Source: Mycobacterium sp. GA-1285
GTDB taxonomy: Bacteria > Actinomycetota > Actinomycetes > Mycobacteriales > Mycobacteriaceae
Assembly (NCBI RefSeq): GCF_001499905.1
Contig: NZ_LQIS01000007.1
Span: 62,001 to 126,000, forward strand
Direction: 5' to 3'
Length of the DNA stretch: 64,000 bases
Shown here piece after piece: positions 1 through 10,513 of the stretch. A program made the position numbers and the translations under genes. The notes beneath the pieces were generated by a model. The model was given only the letters and a program-made list of their open reading frames with translations. It did no database searches and was not told the DNA's origin. The first letter of the stretch is position 1. Each line of letters starts with the position of its first letter.

Positions 1-2
1 TC

Positions 3-269
3 GACGCCGACGGTGCGGCACTGACACGGGAACTCGACAGGGCGTGGGATCGGTTCGGCGCGATGTTGCCGAAGTTGTCGGTTCCCACCCTGGCCGTGCA
101 TGGTTCGAATGACCCAATCGCCCAGGCCGGGGCGGTGCGGGCCTACGCCGAGCAGATCGACGCTCTGCGCCTCGCCGAGTTCGAGGGCGCTCGTCACGAC
201 GTCCTCAATGAGGCTGTGCACCGGGAGGTCGCGGCCGCGATCGTCGGCTTCATCGACGAGTTGTTGTAG
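3..269 (+). CDS. Alpha/beta hydrolase (S33, lysophospholipase-like), C-terminal part
   Basis: The reading frame is already open at the window edge, so only about 88 C-terminal residues are visible. They contain the last two catalytic elements of a serine hydrolase of the monoacylglycerol-lipase/S33 type: an acid loop (VHGSNDP, Asp is the likely acid) and a catalytic histidine in GARHDVLNE, a typical lysophospholipase-like ending. The substrate cannot be told from this fragment. It converges on hsaB with only two bases between the stops. In M. tuberculosis the gene beyond hsaB is nat, so this neighbour differs. Confidence 0.75.
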   Translation, partial: DADGAALTRELDRAWDRFGAMLPKLSVPTLAVHGSNDPIAQAGAVRAYAEQIDALRLAEFEGARHDVLNEAVHREVAAAIVGFIDELL

Positions 270-271
270 CG

Positions 272-838
272 CTACAGCCAGGTGTCGTCGGTGGTCGCGG
301 TGAGGAACGCCTCGAGGTCGTCGCGCCATTGGGCGGGCGTGTTCTTGTCCGGCTCGATGCCGGTGTACTGCCCGCGGTAGAACAACAACGGCCGCGGCTT
401 CTTGTGCGGCACATCCGACAGCGAATGCACAGCGCCGAACACGACGTAGTGGTCGCCTCCGTCGTGCACCGAATGCACCGAACAGTCGATGTGCGCGAGA
501 GTGCCTTCGATGACCGGTGAACCGAGTTTCGACCGATACCAGTCGATTCCGGCGAACTTGTCGGGTTCCTTCGAGCCGAACCGCGCCGAGACGTCCTTCT
601 GCTTCTCGTGCAACACGTTCACGCAGAAATGGCCGCTGGCCTCGATCGCCTGCCATGACCGCGACACCTTCGTCGGGCAGAACAGCACCAGCGGTGGATC
701 CAGGCTGAGCGCGGCGAACGACTGGCATGCGAACCCGACCGGCACGCCGTCGTGGACCGTGGTGATCACCGTGATACCCGTGCAGAACTGGCCGAGCACG
801 CTGCGGAATGTGCGCGGATCGATCGGTTCGGCCGCCAT
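272..838 (-). CDS. hsaB: Flavin reductase component of 3-HSA monooxygenase
   Basis: A flavin reductase-domain protein of 188 residues. HsaB reduces flavin with NADH and passes it to HsaA, which hydroxylates 3-HSA in cholesterol ring degradation in the cytoplasm. The flavin-binding fold is recognisable from residue 8 (FRSVLGQFCTGITVITT) to the C-terminal GQYTGIE segment. An in-frame extension upstream would run into hsaC; the chosen ATG gives the MAAEPIDPRTF N-terminus and leaves a 19-base gap after the hsaC stop. It is the last gene of the hsaA-hsaD-hsaC-hsaB run and is probably co-transcribed under KstR control. Confidence 0.93.
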   Translation of the reverse strand: MAAEPIDPRTFRSVLGQFCTGITVITTVHDGVPVGFACQSFAALSLDPPLVLFCPTKVSRSWQAIEASGHFCVNVLHEKQKDVSARFGSKEPDKFAGIDWYRSKLGSPVIEGTLAHIDCSVHSVHDGGDHYVVFGAVHSLSDVPHKKPRPLLFYRGQYTGIEPDKNTPAQWRDDLEAFLTATTDDTWL

Positions 839-857
839 TATCGAGTGGTCTTGCCCG

Positions 858-2677
<1,820 letters not shown>

Positions 2678-3862
2678 TCAAACCATCGTGTCCTGCGGCG
2701 GCAGCCCGAACTCGTTGTTGCCGAAGATCAGGTAGGCGCGTTCGGGATCGTTGGCGGCATGTACGCGGCCGGCGTGGGCGTCCCGCCAGAACCGTTGTAC
2801 CGGCGCGTCGTTGCTCAAAGCGGTGGCGCCGGATGCCTCGAAGAGGCGGTCGATCGAGGCGATCGCGCGGCCGGTCGCGCGGACCTGGTCACGGCGGGCG
2901 CGGGCGCGCAGCTCGAACGGGATCTCCTCGCCCGCTTTCAGCAACGCGTACTCCTCGCCGACATTGCCGATCAGCTGGCGCCACGCCGCATCGATGTCGC
3001 TGGCGGCCTCGGCGATGCGAATCTTCGCGAACGGATCGTCCTTGGCCTTCTCTCCCGCGAACGCCGCGCGCACACGCTTGCCCTGGTGCTCGACGTGCGC
3101 GTCGTACGCGCCGTACGCCATACCGACGATCGGAGCGGAGATGGTGGTGGGATGCACTGTGCCCCAAGGCATTTTGTAGACCGGCGCGGTGTTTGTCTCG
3201 AGCCCGCCCGCGGTACGGTCGTTCATCGCCTTGTAGGACAGGAAGCGGTGCCGCGGCACGAACACGTCCTTGACCTTGAGCGTGTTGCTCCCGGTTCCCT
3301 TGAGGCCGACCACATGCCATACGTCGTCGATCTCGTATTCGGAGCGCGGGATCAGGAAGCTGCCGAAGTCCACCGGCTTGCCGTCCTTGATCACCGGTCC
3401 GCCGACGAAAGTCCATGTGGCGTGATCACATCCGGACGACCAGTTCCACGAGCCGTTGACGATGTAGCCGCCGTCGACGACGGTGCCCGCGCCCATCGGG
3501 GCATACGACGAGGAGATCCGCACGGCCGGGTCGTCACCCCACACCTCTTCCTGCGCCTTCTGATCGAACAGCGCGAGGTGCCAGTTGTGGACGCCGATGA
3601 TCGAGCCGACCCAACCGGTCGAGCCGCAGGCGCTGGCCAGCCGGCGCACCCCCTCGTAGAAGAGCGTCGGGTCGCACTGCAGCCCGCCCCACTGCTCGGG
3701 CTGGAGCAGCTTGAAGAAGCCGACCTCGTTGAGTTCGTTGACCGTGTCGTCGGGCAGGCGGCGCAGGTCTTCGGTCGCCTGTGCGCGTTTGGCGATCAGT
3801 GGCAGTAGGTCGTCGATCCCGGCTAGGACCGACCGCACGTCGCGCTGTTCAATGGACGTCAC
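2678..3862 (-). CDS. hsaA: 3-HSA monooxygenase, oxygenase component
   Basis: A flavin-dependent monooxygenase with an acyl-CoA-dehydrogenase fold (group D). With HsaB it hydroxylates the phenolic ring of 3-HSA at C4 to give 3,4-DHSA. The GTG start at 3862 gives 394 residues and the N-terminus VTSIEQRDV, which aligns residue for residue with the M. tuberculosis protein; a longer frame to 3931 is not supported. Family segments include LLQPEQWGG, NGSWNWSSGCDHA and the C-terminus GLPPQDTMV. It is the first gene of the hsaADCB run and is divergent from kshB across a gap with two KstR-type sites. Confidence 0.96.
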   Translation of the reverse strand: MTSIEQRDVRSVLAGIDDLLPLIAKRAQATEDLRRLPDDTVNELNEVGFFKLLQPEQWGGLQCDPTLFYEGVRRLASACGSTGWVGSIIGVHNWHLALFDQKAQEEVWGDDPAVRISSSYAPMGAGTVVDGGYIVNGSWNWSSGCDHATWTFVGGPVIKDGKPVDFGSFLIPRSEYEIDDVWHVVGLKGTGSNTLKVKDVFVPRHRFLSYKAMNDRTAGGLETNTAPVYKMPWGTVHPTTISAPIVGMAYGAYDAHVEHQGKRVRAAFAGEKAKDDPFAKIRIAEAASDIDAAWRQLIGNVGEEYALLKAGEEIPFELRARARRDQVRATGRAIASIDRLFEASGATALSNDAPVQRFWRDAHAGRVHAANDPERAYLIFGNNEFGLPPQDTMV

Positions 3863-3886
3863 TGATGTGCCTCCCGATAGGACGGA

Positions 3887-3941
3887 CTGCGATGAGCGCT
3901 CGCGCGAAGAGCCCACAACTGCGATGAGCACTCACGCGAAG
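3887..3941 (+). repeat. Two 23-bp direct repeats (3887-3909, 3919-3941)
   Basis: Two 23-base copies with the pattern CTGCGATGAGCRCTCRCGCG plus AAG, differing at two positions and offset by 32 bases, lie just upstream of the hsaA start. A third related copy occurs at 25130-25153 before canB's stop, and the inverted sense of the motif resembles the pair at 19729-19775. This looks like a small dispersed intergenic repeat; function unknown. Confidence 0.7.
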
Positions 3942-3964
3942 CGCGAACCGCTTAGCCGTCAGAT

Positions 3965-3978
3965 TAGAACACGTTACG
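3965..3978. promoter_or_regulatory. KstR-type operator, near-consensus
   Basis: TAGAACACGTTACG fits the known KstR consensus TnnAACnnGTTnnA except at its last base. It lies about 100 bases before the hsaA start and probably serves the hsaADCB promoter. Confidence 0.7.
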
Positions 3979-4032
3979 ATTCGTGTCGAGTAGGGCATAC
4001 CTGTGGGACCTGGACCTGCACACATGCATTTC

Positions 4033-4046
4033 TGTAACCTGTTCTA
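4033..4046. promoter_or_regulatory. KstR operator, full consensus match
   Basis: TGTAACCTGTTCTA matches TnnAACnnGTTnnA at all fixed positions. It is about 40-50 bases before the kshB start. With the 3965 site it gives each divergent promoter its own operator, or allows joint repression. Confidence 0.85.
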
Positions 4047-4083
4047 GTTACTGCCCGGGTCGGAGAAGGACCGGACGTGAGAG

Positions 4084-5163
4084 GTGGACGCGAAAGTGAC
4101 CGACGAGCCGCTCGGCAGCCACGTGCTCGAGCTGGAACTTGCCGACGTCGTCACCGAGACCGACGACGCGCGCTCGCTGGTGTTCAGCGTGCCCTCCGGC
4201 CCCGACGATCCCGACATCCCCGCCGAACGGTTGCGGTATGCGCCGGGGCAGTTCCTGACGCTGCGCGTGCCCAGCGACCGGACGGGTTCGGTGGCGCGCT
4301 GCTACTCGCTGTGCAGTTCTCCCTTCACCGACGACCGGCTGACCGTCACCGTCAAGCGCACCGCCGACGGGTACGCATCGAACTGGCTGTGCGATCACGC
4401 GCACCCCGGCATGAAGATCCACGTCCTCGCGCCGTCGGGCACCTTCGTGCCCAAGACCCTGGACACCGACTTCCTGCTGCTGGCCGCGGGTTCCGGGATC
4501 ACGCCGATGATGTCGATCTGCAAGTCGGCGCTGGCCGAGGGCAGCGGCAAGGTCGTGCTGGTCTATGCCAACCGGGACGAGAAGTCCGTGATCTTCGGCT
4601 CGGCACTTCGTGAGCTGAGCGAGAAGTACCCCGAGCGGCTGGTCGTCGTGCACTGGCTGGAAACGGTGCAGGGTCTGCCGAGCGCGGCGGCGCTGGCCGC
4701 CCTGACCGCTCCCTACACGAGCCACGACGCCTACATCTGCGGCCCCGGCCCGTTCATGGCCGCGGCCGAGGAGGCGGTCAAGGGCGTCGGGATACCCGCC
4801 GAGCGGGTGCATATCGAGGTGTTCAAGTCACTGGACTCGGACCCGTTCGCGGCGGTGGTCATCGAGGAGGACGACAGCGACGAGGGCCCGGCCACGGCGA
4901 TCGTCACGCTCGACGGCGAAACCCACGAGGTGCGGTGGCCCCGCAACGCCAAACTGCTCGACGTGCTGTTGGACAAGGGCCTCGACGCGCCGTTCTCCTG
5001 CCGCGAAGGCCATTGCGGCGCGTGCGCGGTGCTGAAGAAGAGCGGCGAGGTCGAAATGGACGTCAACGACGTGCTCGAACAGTCCGACCTCGACGAGGGT
5101 CTGATCCTGGGTTGCCAGGCCCTGCCCCGCTCGGATTCGGTCGAAGTCACCTATGACGAGTAG
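4084..5163 (+). CDS. kshB: 3-ketosteroid 9-alpha-hydroxylase, reductase component
   Basis: A ferredoxin reductase of 359 residues that passes electrons from NADH via FAD and a plant-type [2Fe-2S] cluster to KshA, which 9-alpha-hydroxylates androstadienedione and opens ring B. Domains in order: FAD-binding (RCYSLCSSP), NAD-binding (AAGSGITPMMSI, CGPGPFM) and C-terminal ferredoxin with the cluster cysteines in CREGHCGAC and a distal Cys in LGCQ. The start is uncertain: GTG 4084 gives a length close to M. tuberculosis KshB, while GTG 4096 (VTDEPLG) follows a possible GAGAGG ribosome site. It is divergent from hsaA and under KstR-type sites. Confidence 0.94.
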   Translation: MDAKVTDEPLGSHVLELELADVVTETDDARSLVFSVPSGPDDPDIPAERLRYAPGQFLTLRVPSDRTGSVARCYSLCSSPFTDDRLTVTVKRTADGYASNWLCDHAHPGMKIHVLAPSGTFVPKTLDTDFLLLAAGSGITPMMSICKSALAEGSGKVVLVYANRDEKSVIFGSALRELSEKYPERLVVVHWLETVQGLPSAAALAALTAPYTSHDAYICGPGPFMAAAEEAVKGVGIPAERVHIEVFKSLDSDPFAAVVIEEDDSDEGPATAIVTLDGETHEVRWPRNAKLLDVLLDKGLDAPFSCREGHCGACAVLKKSGEVEMDVNDVLEQSDLDEGLILGCQALPRSDSVEVTYDE

Positions 5164-5202
5164 CGCGCGGGCTAGCATTCGCCGCACGGGGAAGGGAGCA
5201 AC

Positions 5203-5745
5203 GTGAGCAACCGGTTGTCCGGCGTCGCTGCGGCGTTCTCGGCGGTGCTGCTGGCGCTGATGGCGCCCATGGCGAGCGCGGCCGCGGCCGTCGACGCCGC
5301 GGACTCGTCGGTTCCGGTCGACCCCGCCACCAACCTCGAGATGCACGCGACCGCGAACTGCATCGCGGCCGAGGCCAAGTGCTTGTTCGACGCCAACGCC
5401 AATCTGCGCCGCGGCCCGGACGTCCTCGGCTTCCCCGGCGATCTGTGGGCCCGCCAGACCACGACGCTGCGCACCATGGATCGCGGCGTGTACATCCACT
5501 TCACCTTCGACGCGCCGAACACCCGGTCGTTCAAATCGCTCACCGACGTGGAGTTCACGACCATCTACTTCGGCGGCGGGCCGCCCGAGAGGTACCGGTT
5601 CCACGGGATCGCCTGGCCGGTCGACCAGCGCACCGGGGCCCCGCGTACCGACGTTCCGCTGATCGTGTGCTCGCACATCCAGGTGGTCTACAGCGGGGTC
5701 AACATCACCTCGCCGGACGCGTGCGCGCAGGCCGCGTTCAGTTAG
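5203..5745 (+). CDS. Secreted protein of unknown function (Rv3572-like)
   Basis: A 180-residue protein with a clear Sec signal peptide (hydrophobic residues about 7-25, cleavage near MASAAAA) and a mature part with four cysteines (TANCIAAEAKC, IVCSH, SPDAC) that could form disulfides outside the membrane. I recognise no catalytic motif. It starts at a GTG with a GAAGGGA ribosome site and follows kshB by 39 bases. The same position next to kshB and fadE34 in M. tuberculosis is held by Rv3572, so it probably belongs to the KstR-controlled locus. Its role in steroid use is inference from context only. Confidence 0.8.
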   Translation: MSNRLSGVAAAFSAVLLALMAPMASAAAAVDAADSSVPVDPATNLEMHATANCIAAEAKCLFDANANLRRGPDVLGFPGDLWARQTTTLRTMDRGVYIHFTFDAPNTRSFKSLTDVEFTTIYFGGGPPERYRFHGIAWPVDQRTGAPRTDVPLIVCSHIQVVYSGVNITSPDACAQAAFS

Positions 5746-5794
5746 TGCACACTGCTGCCGCGAGGGTTCTGCGACGGGCTGATTCAGCAGACCC

Positions 5795-7939
5795 CTAGCG
5801 GGGAAGGCCGAGAAGCCGTTCGCCCGCAAGGGTGAGCAGGATCTGCTCGGTGCCGCCGGCGATGGTCAGGCAGCGCGTGTTGAGGAAGTCGAACACCGTC
5901 GAATTCTCGACAACGCCGCCGCCTTCGGACAATTCCATCCGCAGTTCGGCGAGCGCCTGCCGGTAGCGCACACCGATCAGCTTGCGCGCACTGGCCTGCG
6001 GACCCGGATCCTGGCCTCCGACAGCGAGTTCGGCGATCTTCTGATCCAGCAGTGAGCCGACCTGAGCCGCCACGATCAACGAACCCAAGCGGTCCTGGCC
6101 GGCCACGTCGAAGTCGAGCGTGGCGACCTGCTCGAGCAGCTGTTCCATCGGGTTACCGAGCGCCGTACCGTGCGCCATCGCGACACGCTCGTTCGCCAGC
6201 GTGGTGCGGGCCAGCCGCCACCCATCGTTGACCTGACCGACGACCATCTCGTCGGGCACGAACACCTCGTCGAGGAACACCTCGTTGAACAGGTTGTCCC
6301 CGGTGATCTCGCGCAGTGGACGGATGTCGATGCCCGGCGACTTCATGTCGACGAGGAAGTACGTGATGCCCTTGTGTTTCGGCGCATCCGGGTCGGTGCG
6401 CGCGAGACATACGCCCCAGTCGGCCTTGTGCGCCGCCGAGGTCCACACCTTCTGGCCGGTCAACTTCCAACCCGATTTGATTGCGCCGCTCGCGGTCGCG
6501 CCGTCCACGCGAACCGCCTTGGTACGCAGCGCCGCCAGGTCCGATCCGGCGCCCGGTTCGGAGAACAGCTGGCACCACAGCAGTTCGCCGCGCAGCGTCG
6601 CGGGTACGAACCGTTCGATCTGCTCCGGGGTGCCGTGCTCGAGAATCGTTGGCGCGGCCCACCATCCGATCACCAGATCCGGCCTCGTGACACCCGCGGC
6701 CGCCAGCTCCTGATCGATCAGCAGCTGCTCGGCCGGCCCGGCCCCGCGGCCGTACGGCTTGGGCCAGTGCGGTGCCTGCAGACCCGCATCGGCGAGCGCG
6801 GCCTGCTGCTTCTCGACGGGCAGCGCGGCGATTTCCGCGACGGCCGAGGCGATTTCGGGTCGCAGGTCGGCGACGGACTCGAGGTCGATGTGCAGATCGC
6901 GGCGCACGCCCCGTTGCGTCAACGCGGCGACCCGGCGCAGCCAGCGTTGCGCACCGCCGAGGAAGTGCGCGACGCCGTAGGCGCGGCGCAGATACACATG
7001 CGCGTCGTGCTCCCAAGTGATCCCGATGCCGCCCAGCACCTGAATGCAGTCCTTGGCGTTGGCCTTGGCGGCCTCGATTCCGACGGCAGCGGCCACCGCC
7101 GCGGCGATCGACAATTGCTTCTCGTCGCCCTCGGCGACGGCTCGTGCTGCGTCGGCGGCAGCCACCGAGGCCTGCTCGGACCGCAGCAGCATCTCGGCGC
7201 ACATGTGCTTGATGGCCTGGAAGCTGCCGATGGGCTTGCCGAACTGCTCGCGCACCTTCGCGTACTCGGTCGCGGTGTGTAACGCCCACCGGGCAAGGCC
7301 CGCGGCCTCGGCCGCCATGACGGTCGCGGCGACGTCGATCACTCGTTGGGCGGAAGCGCCGACCGCCTCGGCGGGTGCGGACTCGAGCACGACGCGCGCC
7401 AGCGGTCGGGAGAAGTCAGTGGCCTTCAGAGGTTCGACGGTGACGCCGTCCGCACCGGCGTCGACCACGACGAAGACGTCGCCGGCCGGCAACAGCAGCA
7501 CACCCGCCGGATCGGCACCGAGCACGTAGTCCGCAGTGCCCGAGGCGCGGCCGTCGGCCAGCCGCACGTCAGCCGTCAACGCCACCCCGGCGACCCGCTC
7601 ACCCGAAGCCAGGGCCTGGAGGACCTCTGACGCTTCGAGCACGAGCGTGGCCAGTGCGGTCGTCGCGACGGGACCGGGCACCAGCGCGGCCGCCGCCTCG
7701 TCGACCATCGTGCACAGGTCGTCGACCGTACCGTCGGCACCGCCCTGCGCCTCCGGTAACGCCACCCCGAAGATGCCGAGTTCGGCCAACCCCGTGTAGG
7801 GCCGGCGCCAGGCGTCCGACTGCCCCTGCTCGACGTCTCGCGCCGCGGCGATGACGCCGGAAGCTGTCGCCCAGTCACGCACCAGCTCCCTCACGGCTGA
7901 CTGGTCGTCGGCAGTGGTCCCCGGGGATGCGAGCGACAC
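5795..7939 (-). CDS. fadE34: Double-domain acyl-CoA dehydrogenase for sterol side chain
   Basis: A 714-residue protein made of two consecutive acyl-CoA dehydrogenase units (about 1-350 and 360-714), twice the usual FadE length. This architecture is known for FadE34/ChsE3, which oxidises steroid side-chain CoA thioesters. Visible signatures are GGIGITWEHDAHVYLRRA closing the first unit and WCQLFSEPGAGSDLA, VWTSAAHKADWG and the C-terminal AGGTEQILL in the second. The first unit lacks the usual C-terminal FAD/adenine signature, consistent with one half having lost activity (inference). It begins with GTG, is divergent from kstR, and a perfect KstR operator lies about 45 bases upstream. Confidence 0.93.
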   Translation of the reverse strand: MSLASPGTTADDQSAVRELVRDWATASGVIAAARDVEQGQSDAWRRPYTGLAELGIFGVALPEAQGGADGTVDDLCTMVDEAAAALVPGPVATTALATLVLEASEVLQALASGERVAGVALTADVRLADGRASGTADYVLGADPAGVLLLPAGDVFVVVDAGADGVTVEPLKATDFSRPLARVVLESAPAEAVGASAQRVIDVAATVMAAEAAGLARWALHTATEYAKVREQFGKPIGSFQAIKHMCAEMLLRSEQASVAAADAARAVAEGDEKQLSIAAAVAAAVGIEAAKANAKDCIQVLGGIGITWEHDAHVYLRRAYGVAHFLGGAQRWLRRVAALTQRGVRRDLHIDLESVADLRPEIASAVAEIAALPVEKQQAALADAGLQAPHWPKPYGRGAGPAEQLLIDQELAAAGVTRPDLVIGWWAAPTILEHGTPEQIERFVPATLRGELLWCQLFSEPGAGSDLAALRTKAVRVDGATASGAIKSGWKLTGQKVWTSAAHKADWGVCLARTDPDAPKHKGITYFLVDMKSPGIDIRPLREITGDNLFNEVFLDEVFVPDEMVVGQVNDGWRLARTTLANERVAMAHGTALGNPMEQLLEQVATLDFDVAGQDRLGSLIVAAQVGSLLDQKIAELAVGGQDPGPQASARKLIGVRYRQALAELRMELSEGGGVVENSTVFDFLNTRCLTIAGGTEQILLTLAGERLLGLPR

Positions 7940-7981
7940 CGTGCACTCCTAGCTATTGGGTGAGAAGGCGGCGCTCCCCAC

Positions 7982-7995
7982 TAGAACGTGTTCTA
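7982..7995. promoter_or_regulatory. KstR operator between fadE34 and kstR
   Basis: TAGAACGTGTTCTA is a perfect TnnAACnnGTTnnA match with palindromic arms TAGAAC/GTTCTA. It lies between the divergent fadE34 and kstR starts, so it can serve both fadE34 repression and kstR autoregulation. Confidence 0.92.
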
Positions 7996-8136
7996 ATAGT
8001 GCCAGCGGCCGACCGTCAAGTCGACCGCCATTACAGCAGGACACGTCGGTGCCGTCGATGACATCGGGGTGCGAAAAACTGCATCGGCATGCGTATCGTT
8101 TCCAGCGAGCACGCATAACGAAGGAGAAGCCGCCGC

Positions 8137-8817
8137 ATGTCCGGCCCGTCTCAGCCAGCAGCCGCCAGCCCAGGCTCCGGGTCGGAATCCCGACCCCGCC
8201 AGGTGACGAACGTGGCGGTCCTGTCCGAGTCCGCGCTGGGCTCGGAAGCCCAGCGCGAGCGGCGCAAGCGCATCCTGGACGCCACGCTGGCCATCGCCTC
8301 CAAGGGCGGCTACGAAGCCGTCCAGATGCGAGCCGTCGCCGAACGGGCCGACGTCGCGGTCGGCACCCTGTACCGGTACTTCCCGTCCAAAGTGCATCTG
8401 CTGGTCTCCGCGCTGGGACGCGAGTTCGAGCGCATCGACGCCAAGACCGACCGCGCGTCCCTGTCCGGTGGCACGCCATACCAGCGGTTGAACATCATGG
8501 TCGGCAAGCTCAACCGCGCGATGCAGCGCAATCCGCTGTTGACCGAGGCGATGACGCGGGCATTCGTGTTCGCCGACGCGTCGGCCGCCGGTGAGGTCGA
8601 CCACGTCGGCAAGCTGATGGACTCGATGTTCGCCCGTGCGATGAGCGACGGTGAACCGACCGAGGACCAGTACCACATCGCGCGCGTCATCTCCGACGTC
8701 TGGCTGTCCAACCTGCTCGCCTGGCTGACCAGGCGGGCATCGGCAACCGACGTCAGCAAGCGTCTGGACCTGGCGGTGCGGCTGCTGATCGGCGACGGAG
8801 AGCATCCTAAGATCTAG
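8137..8817 (+). CDS. kstR: TetR-family repressor of cholesterol catabolism
   Basis: A 226-residue TetR repressor. An unstructured N-terminus of about 40 residues is followed by the helix-turn-helix (RRKRILDATLAIASKGGYE, then VAERADVAVGTLYRYFPSK), very close to M. tuberculosis KstR. KstR represses genes of sterol uptake and side-chain and ring degradation and is released by 3-oxo-4-cholestenoyl-CoA-type ligands. The ATG follows a good ribosome site (AAGGAGAA). Its placement divergent from fadE34 with an operator between them matches the known locus. Confidence 0.96.
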   Translation: MSGPSQPAAASPGSGSESRPRQVTNVAVLSESALGSEAQRERRKRILDATLAIASKGGYEAVQMRAVAERADVAVGTLYRYFPSKVHLLVSALGREFERIDAKTDRASLSGGTPYQRLNIMVGKLNRAMQRNPLLTEAMTRAFVFADASAAGEVDHVGKLMDSMFARAMSDGEPTEDQYHIARVISDVWLSNLLAWLTRRASATDVSKRLDLAVRLLIGDGEHPKI

Positions 8818-8819
8818 GC

Positions 8820-9572
8820 GTGCTTCCCGCCGATCTGCAGCGCGCGCTCACCTCGGCCGCTGCGGCACCACGGCTGCTGATCACCTCCGATTTCGACGGC
8901 ACGCTCGCGCCGATCGTGAGTGACCCGGCCGACGCGCGCCCAGTCGCCGACGCCGCAGACGCCTTGGTCGCGCTCGCCGAGCTCCCGGACACGGCTTCCG
9001 CGCTGATCTCCGGCCGCGCACTCGACGTGCTGCGCGAGTTGTCGGGGATGCCGCAGGCGGTGCATCTCGTCGGTAGCCACGGCGCCGAGTTCAATACCGG
9101 CTTCACGCACGAGGTCGACGCCGTTCTCCTGCAACGCATCACCTCGGAGCTGCGCGAGATCGCCTCAGGGAAGCCGGGTGTCACCGTAGAGACCAAACCG
9201 GCCAGCGTCGCCCTGCACGTGCGCAACGCCTCGAAGGACGACGGCGCGGCCGCGCTCTCCGCGGCCCGCGAGGCGTCGACGAACTGGGCTGCCCAGCTGA
9301 CCGAGGGCAAAGAAGTGCTGGAGTTCGCGGTGATCCAGACGGACAAGGGCGAGGCGATCGACGTCCTCCGAAAGCAGGAGAACGCAACCGTCGTGGTGTT
9401 CTTCGGCGATGACGTCACCGATGAGAGGGCGTTTCGCCGGCTGCGCGGCGACGATGTCGGTGTGAAGGTGGGGCCGGGCGAGACGTTGGCCGGCTATCGA
9501 GTGGAATCGCCGGAAGACGTTGCCGCAGCGTTGAATCACCTGCTCGATGCGCGCCGCTCGCGGTCGGGATGA
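8820..9572 (+). CDS. otsB: Trehalose-6-phosphate phosphatase
   Basis: A HAD-superfamily phosphatase of 250 residues that dephosphorylates trehalose-6-phosphate to trehalose. Visible are HAD motif I (DFDGTL, nucleophile Asp24 and Asp26), motif II (LISGRALD), the motif III lysine region (DKGEAIDVL) and motif IV (FFGDDVTDERAF). It has the compact catalytic form, shorter than M. tuberculosis OtsB2 (about 390 residues). The GTG start is two bases after the kstR stop and the 3' end overlaps the next gene by four bases, so the three genes look co-transcribed. Confidence 0.9.
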   Translation: MLPADLQRALTSAAAAPRLLITSDFDGTLAPIVSDPADARPVADAADALVALAELPDTASALISGRALDVLRELSGMPQAVHLVGSHGAEFNTGFTHEVDAVLLQRITSELREIASGKPGVTVETKPASVALHVRNASKDDGAAALSAAREASTNWAAQLTEGKEVLEFAVIQTDKGEAIDVLRKQENATVVVFFGDDVTDERAFRRLRGDDVGVKVGPGETLAGYRVESPEDVAAALNHLLDARRSRSG

Positions 9573-10513
9573 CGATGTTGACCGATGCCGAGATCGCCGA
9601 CCGGACGGTTCGGGCAGTGGCCGCGGCGGCCGCGACGGGAGCCGATTTCGGCTTGCGCGCTGACGAACCGCGCGTGCTCTACGACGTGTTCTCGGTGATC
9701 GTCCACCTTCATCCCGAACCGGTCGTCGTACGAGTGCCTACGGTCCTGCCGCCGTCGTACACCGTCAACCCGGACGTGCAGACCAGACAGCAGCGCGCGG
9801 AACTCGCCGTGACCACGTGGCTCGCCGATCGCGGCCATCCCGTGGTCGCACCGAGTCCGCTGGTACCCACCGAACCCGTTCGGCGCGATGGGTTCTCGAT
9901 GACGTTCTGGCAATTCGTCGAACAGATCCCTGACGAGGCCCCGGACATGGACCGGCGCATGGAGCAGACCGCGCAGCTCCACGCCGCGCTGCGCGACTAC
10001 GACGGAAATCTGGATTTCTGGGTGCCGTTCGCCACTTACATACCGGAGGGGCTGGCGGCGTTACGGGAACTGCCCGGGCTCATCTCGGCACCGGATCTCG
10101 AACGGGCGCAACGTGAATGGGATGTCATCGCCCCGGTTCTGACGTCACGCACGGCGTTCGAATCCGCCTTTCCCGGTGTCGACGTGCAACCCATCCACGG
10201 TGACGCGCCGTACCACAACATGATCACCACACCGGACGGGGAGCTGTGGTCGGACTTCGAAATCGTCACATTGGGCGCGGTCGAATCCGACCTCACGCTG
10301 GTGGGCCCCGCCGCCGTCGCCGCCTACGACGCGGCGGCCGTGGACATGGGGCTGCGGCCGACCGATGAACGTGTCCTGCGGATCACCGAGGCGGCCGGTC
10401 TGCTCGCGATGATCGCGGCGCTGGCGATGGCCCCCGAGCTGCCGATGCTCGCCGAAAGTGTTGCGCCCATGCTGGATCAGTGGCGGGCCCGCGCACCGGT
10501 CACCCGGATCTAA
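9569..10513 (+). CDS. APH-family (aminoglycoside phosphotransferase-like) kinase
   Basis: A 314-residue protein kinase-like phosphotransferase. The catalytic loop HGDAPYHNM (Asp is the likely base, Asn the metal ligand) and the following metal-binding DFE are present; the N-lobe has a beta-rich segment but no obvious glycine loop. Such proteins phosphorylate small molecules (aminoglycosides, sugars, choline) and the substrate cannot be predicted. The ATG overlaps the otsB stop by four bases, suggesting translational coupling and perhaps a sugar-linked role. The stop converges on the LacI-type gene with a four-base overlap. Confidence 0.8.
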   Translation: MTMLTDAEIADRTVRAVAAAAATGADFGLRADEPRVLYDVFSVIVHLHPEPVVVRVPTVLPPSYTVNPDVQTRQQRAELAVTTWLADRGHPVVAPSPLVPTEPVRRDGFSMTFWQFVEQIPDEAPDMDRRMEQTAQLHAALRDYDGNLDFWVPFATYIPEGLAALRELPGLISAPDLERAQREWDVIAPVLTSRTAFESAFPGVDVQPIHGDAPYHNMITTPDGELWSDFEIVTLGAVESDLTLVGPAAVAAYDAAAVDMGLRPTDERVLRITEAAGLLAMIAALAMAPELPMLAESVAPMLDQWRARAPVTRI

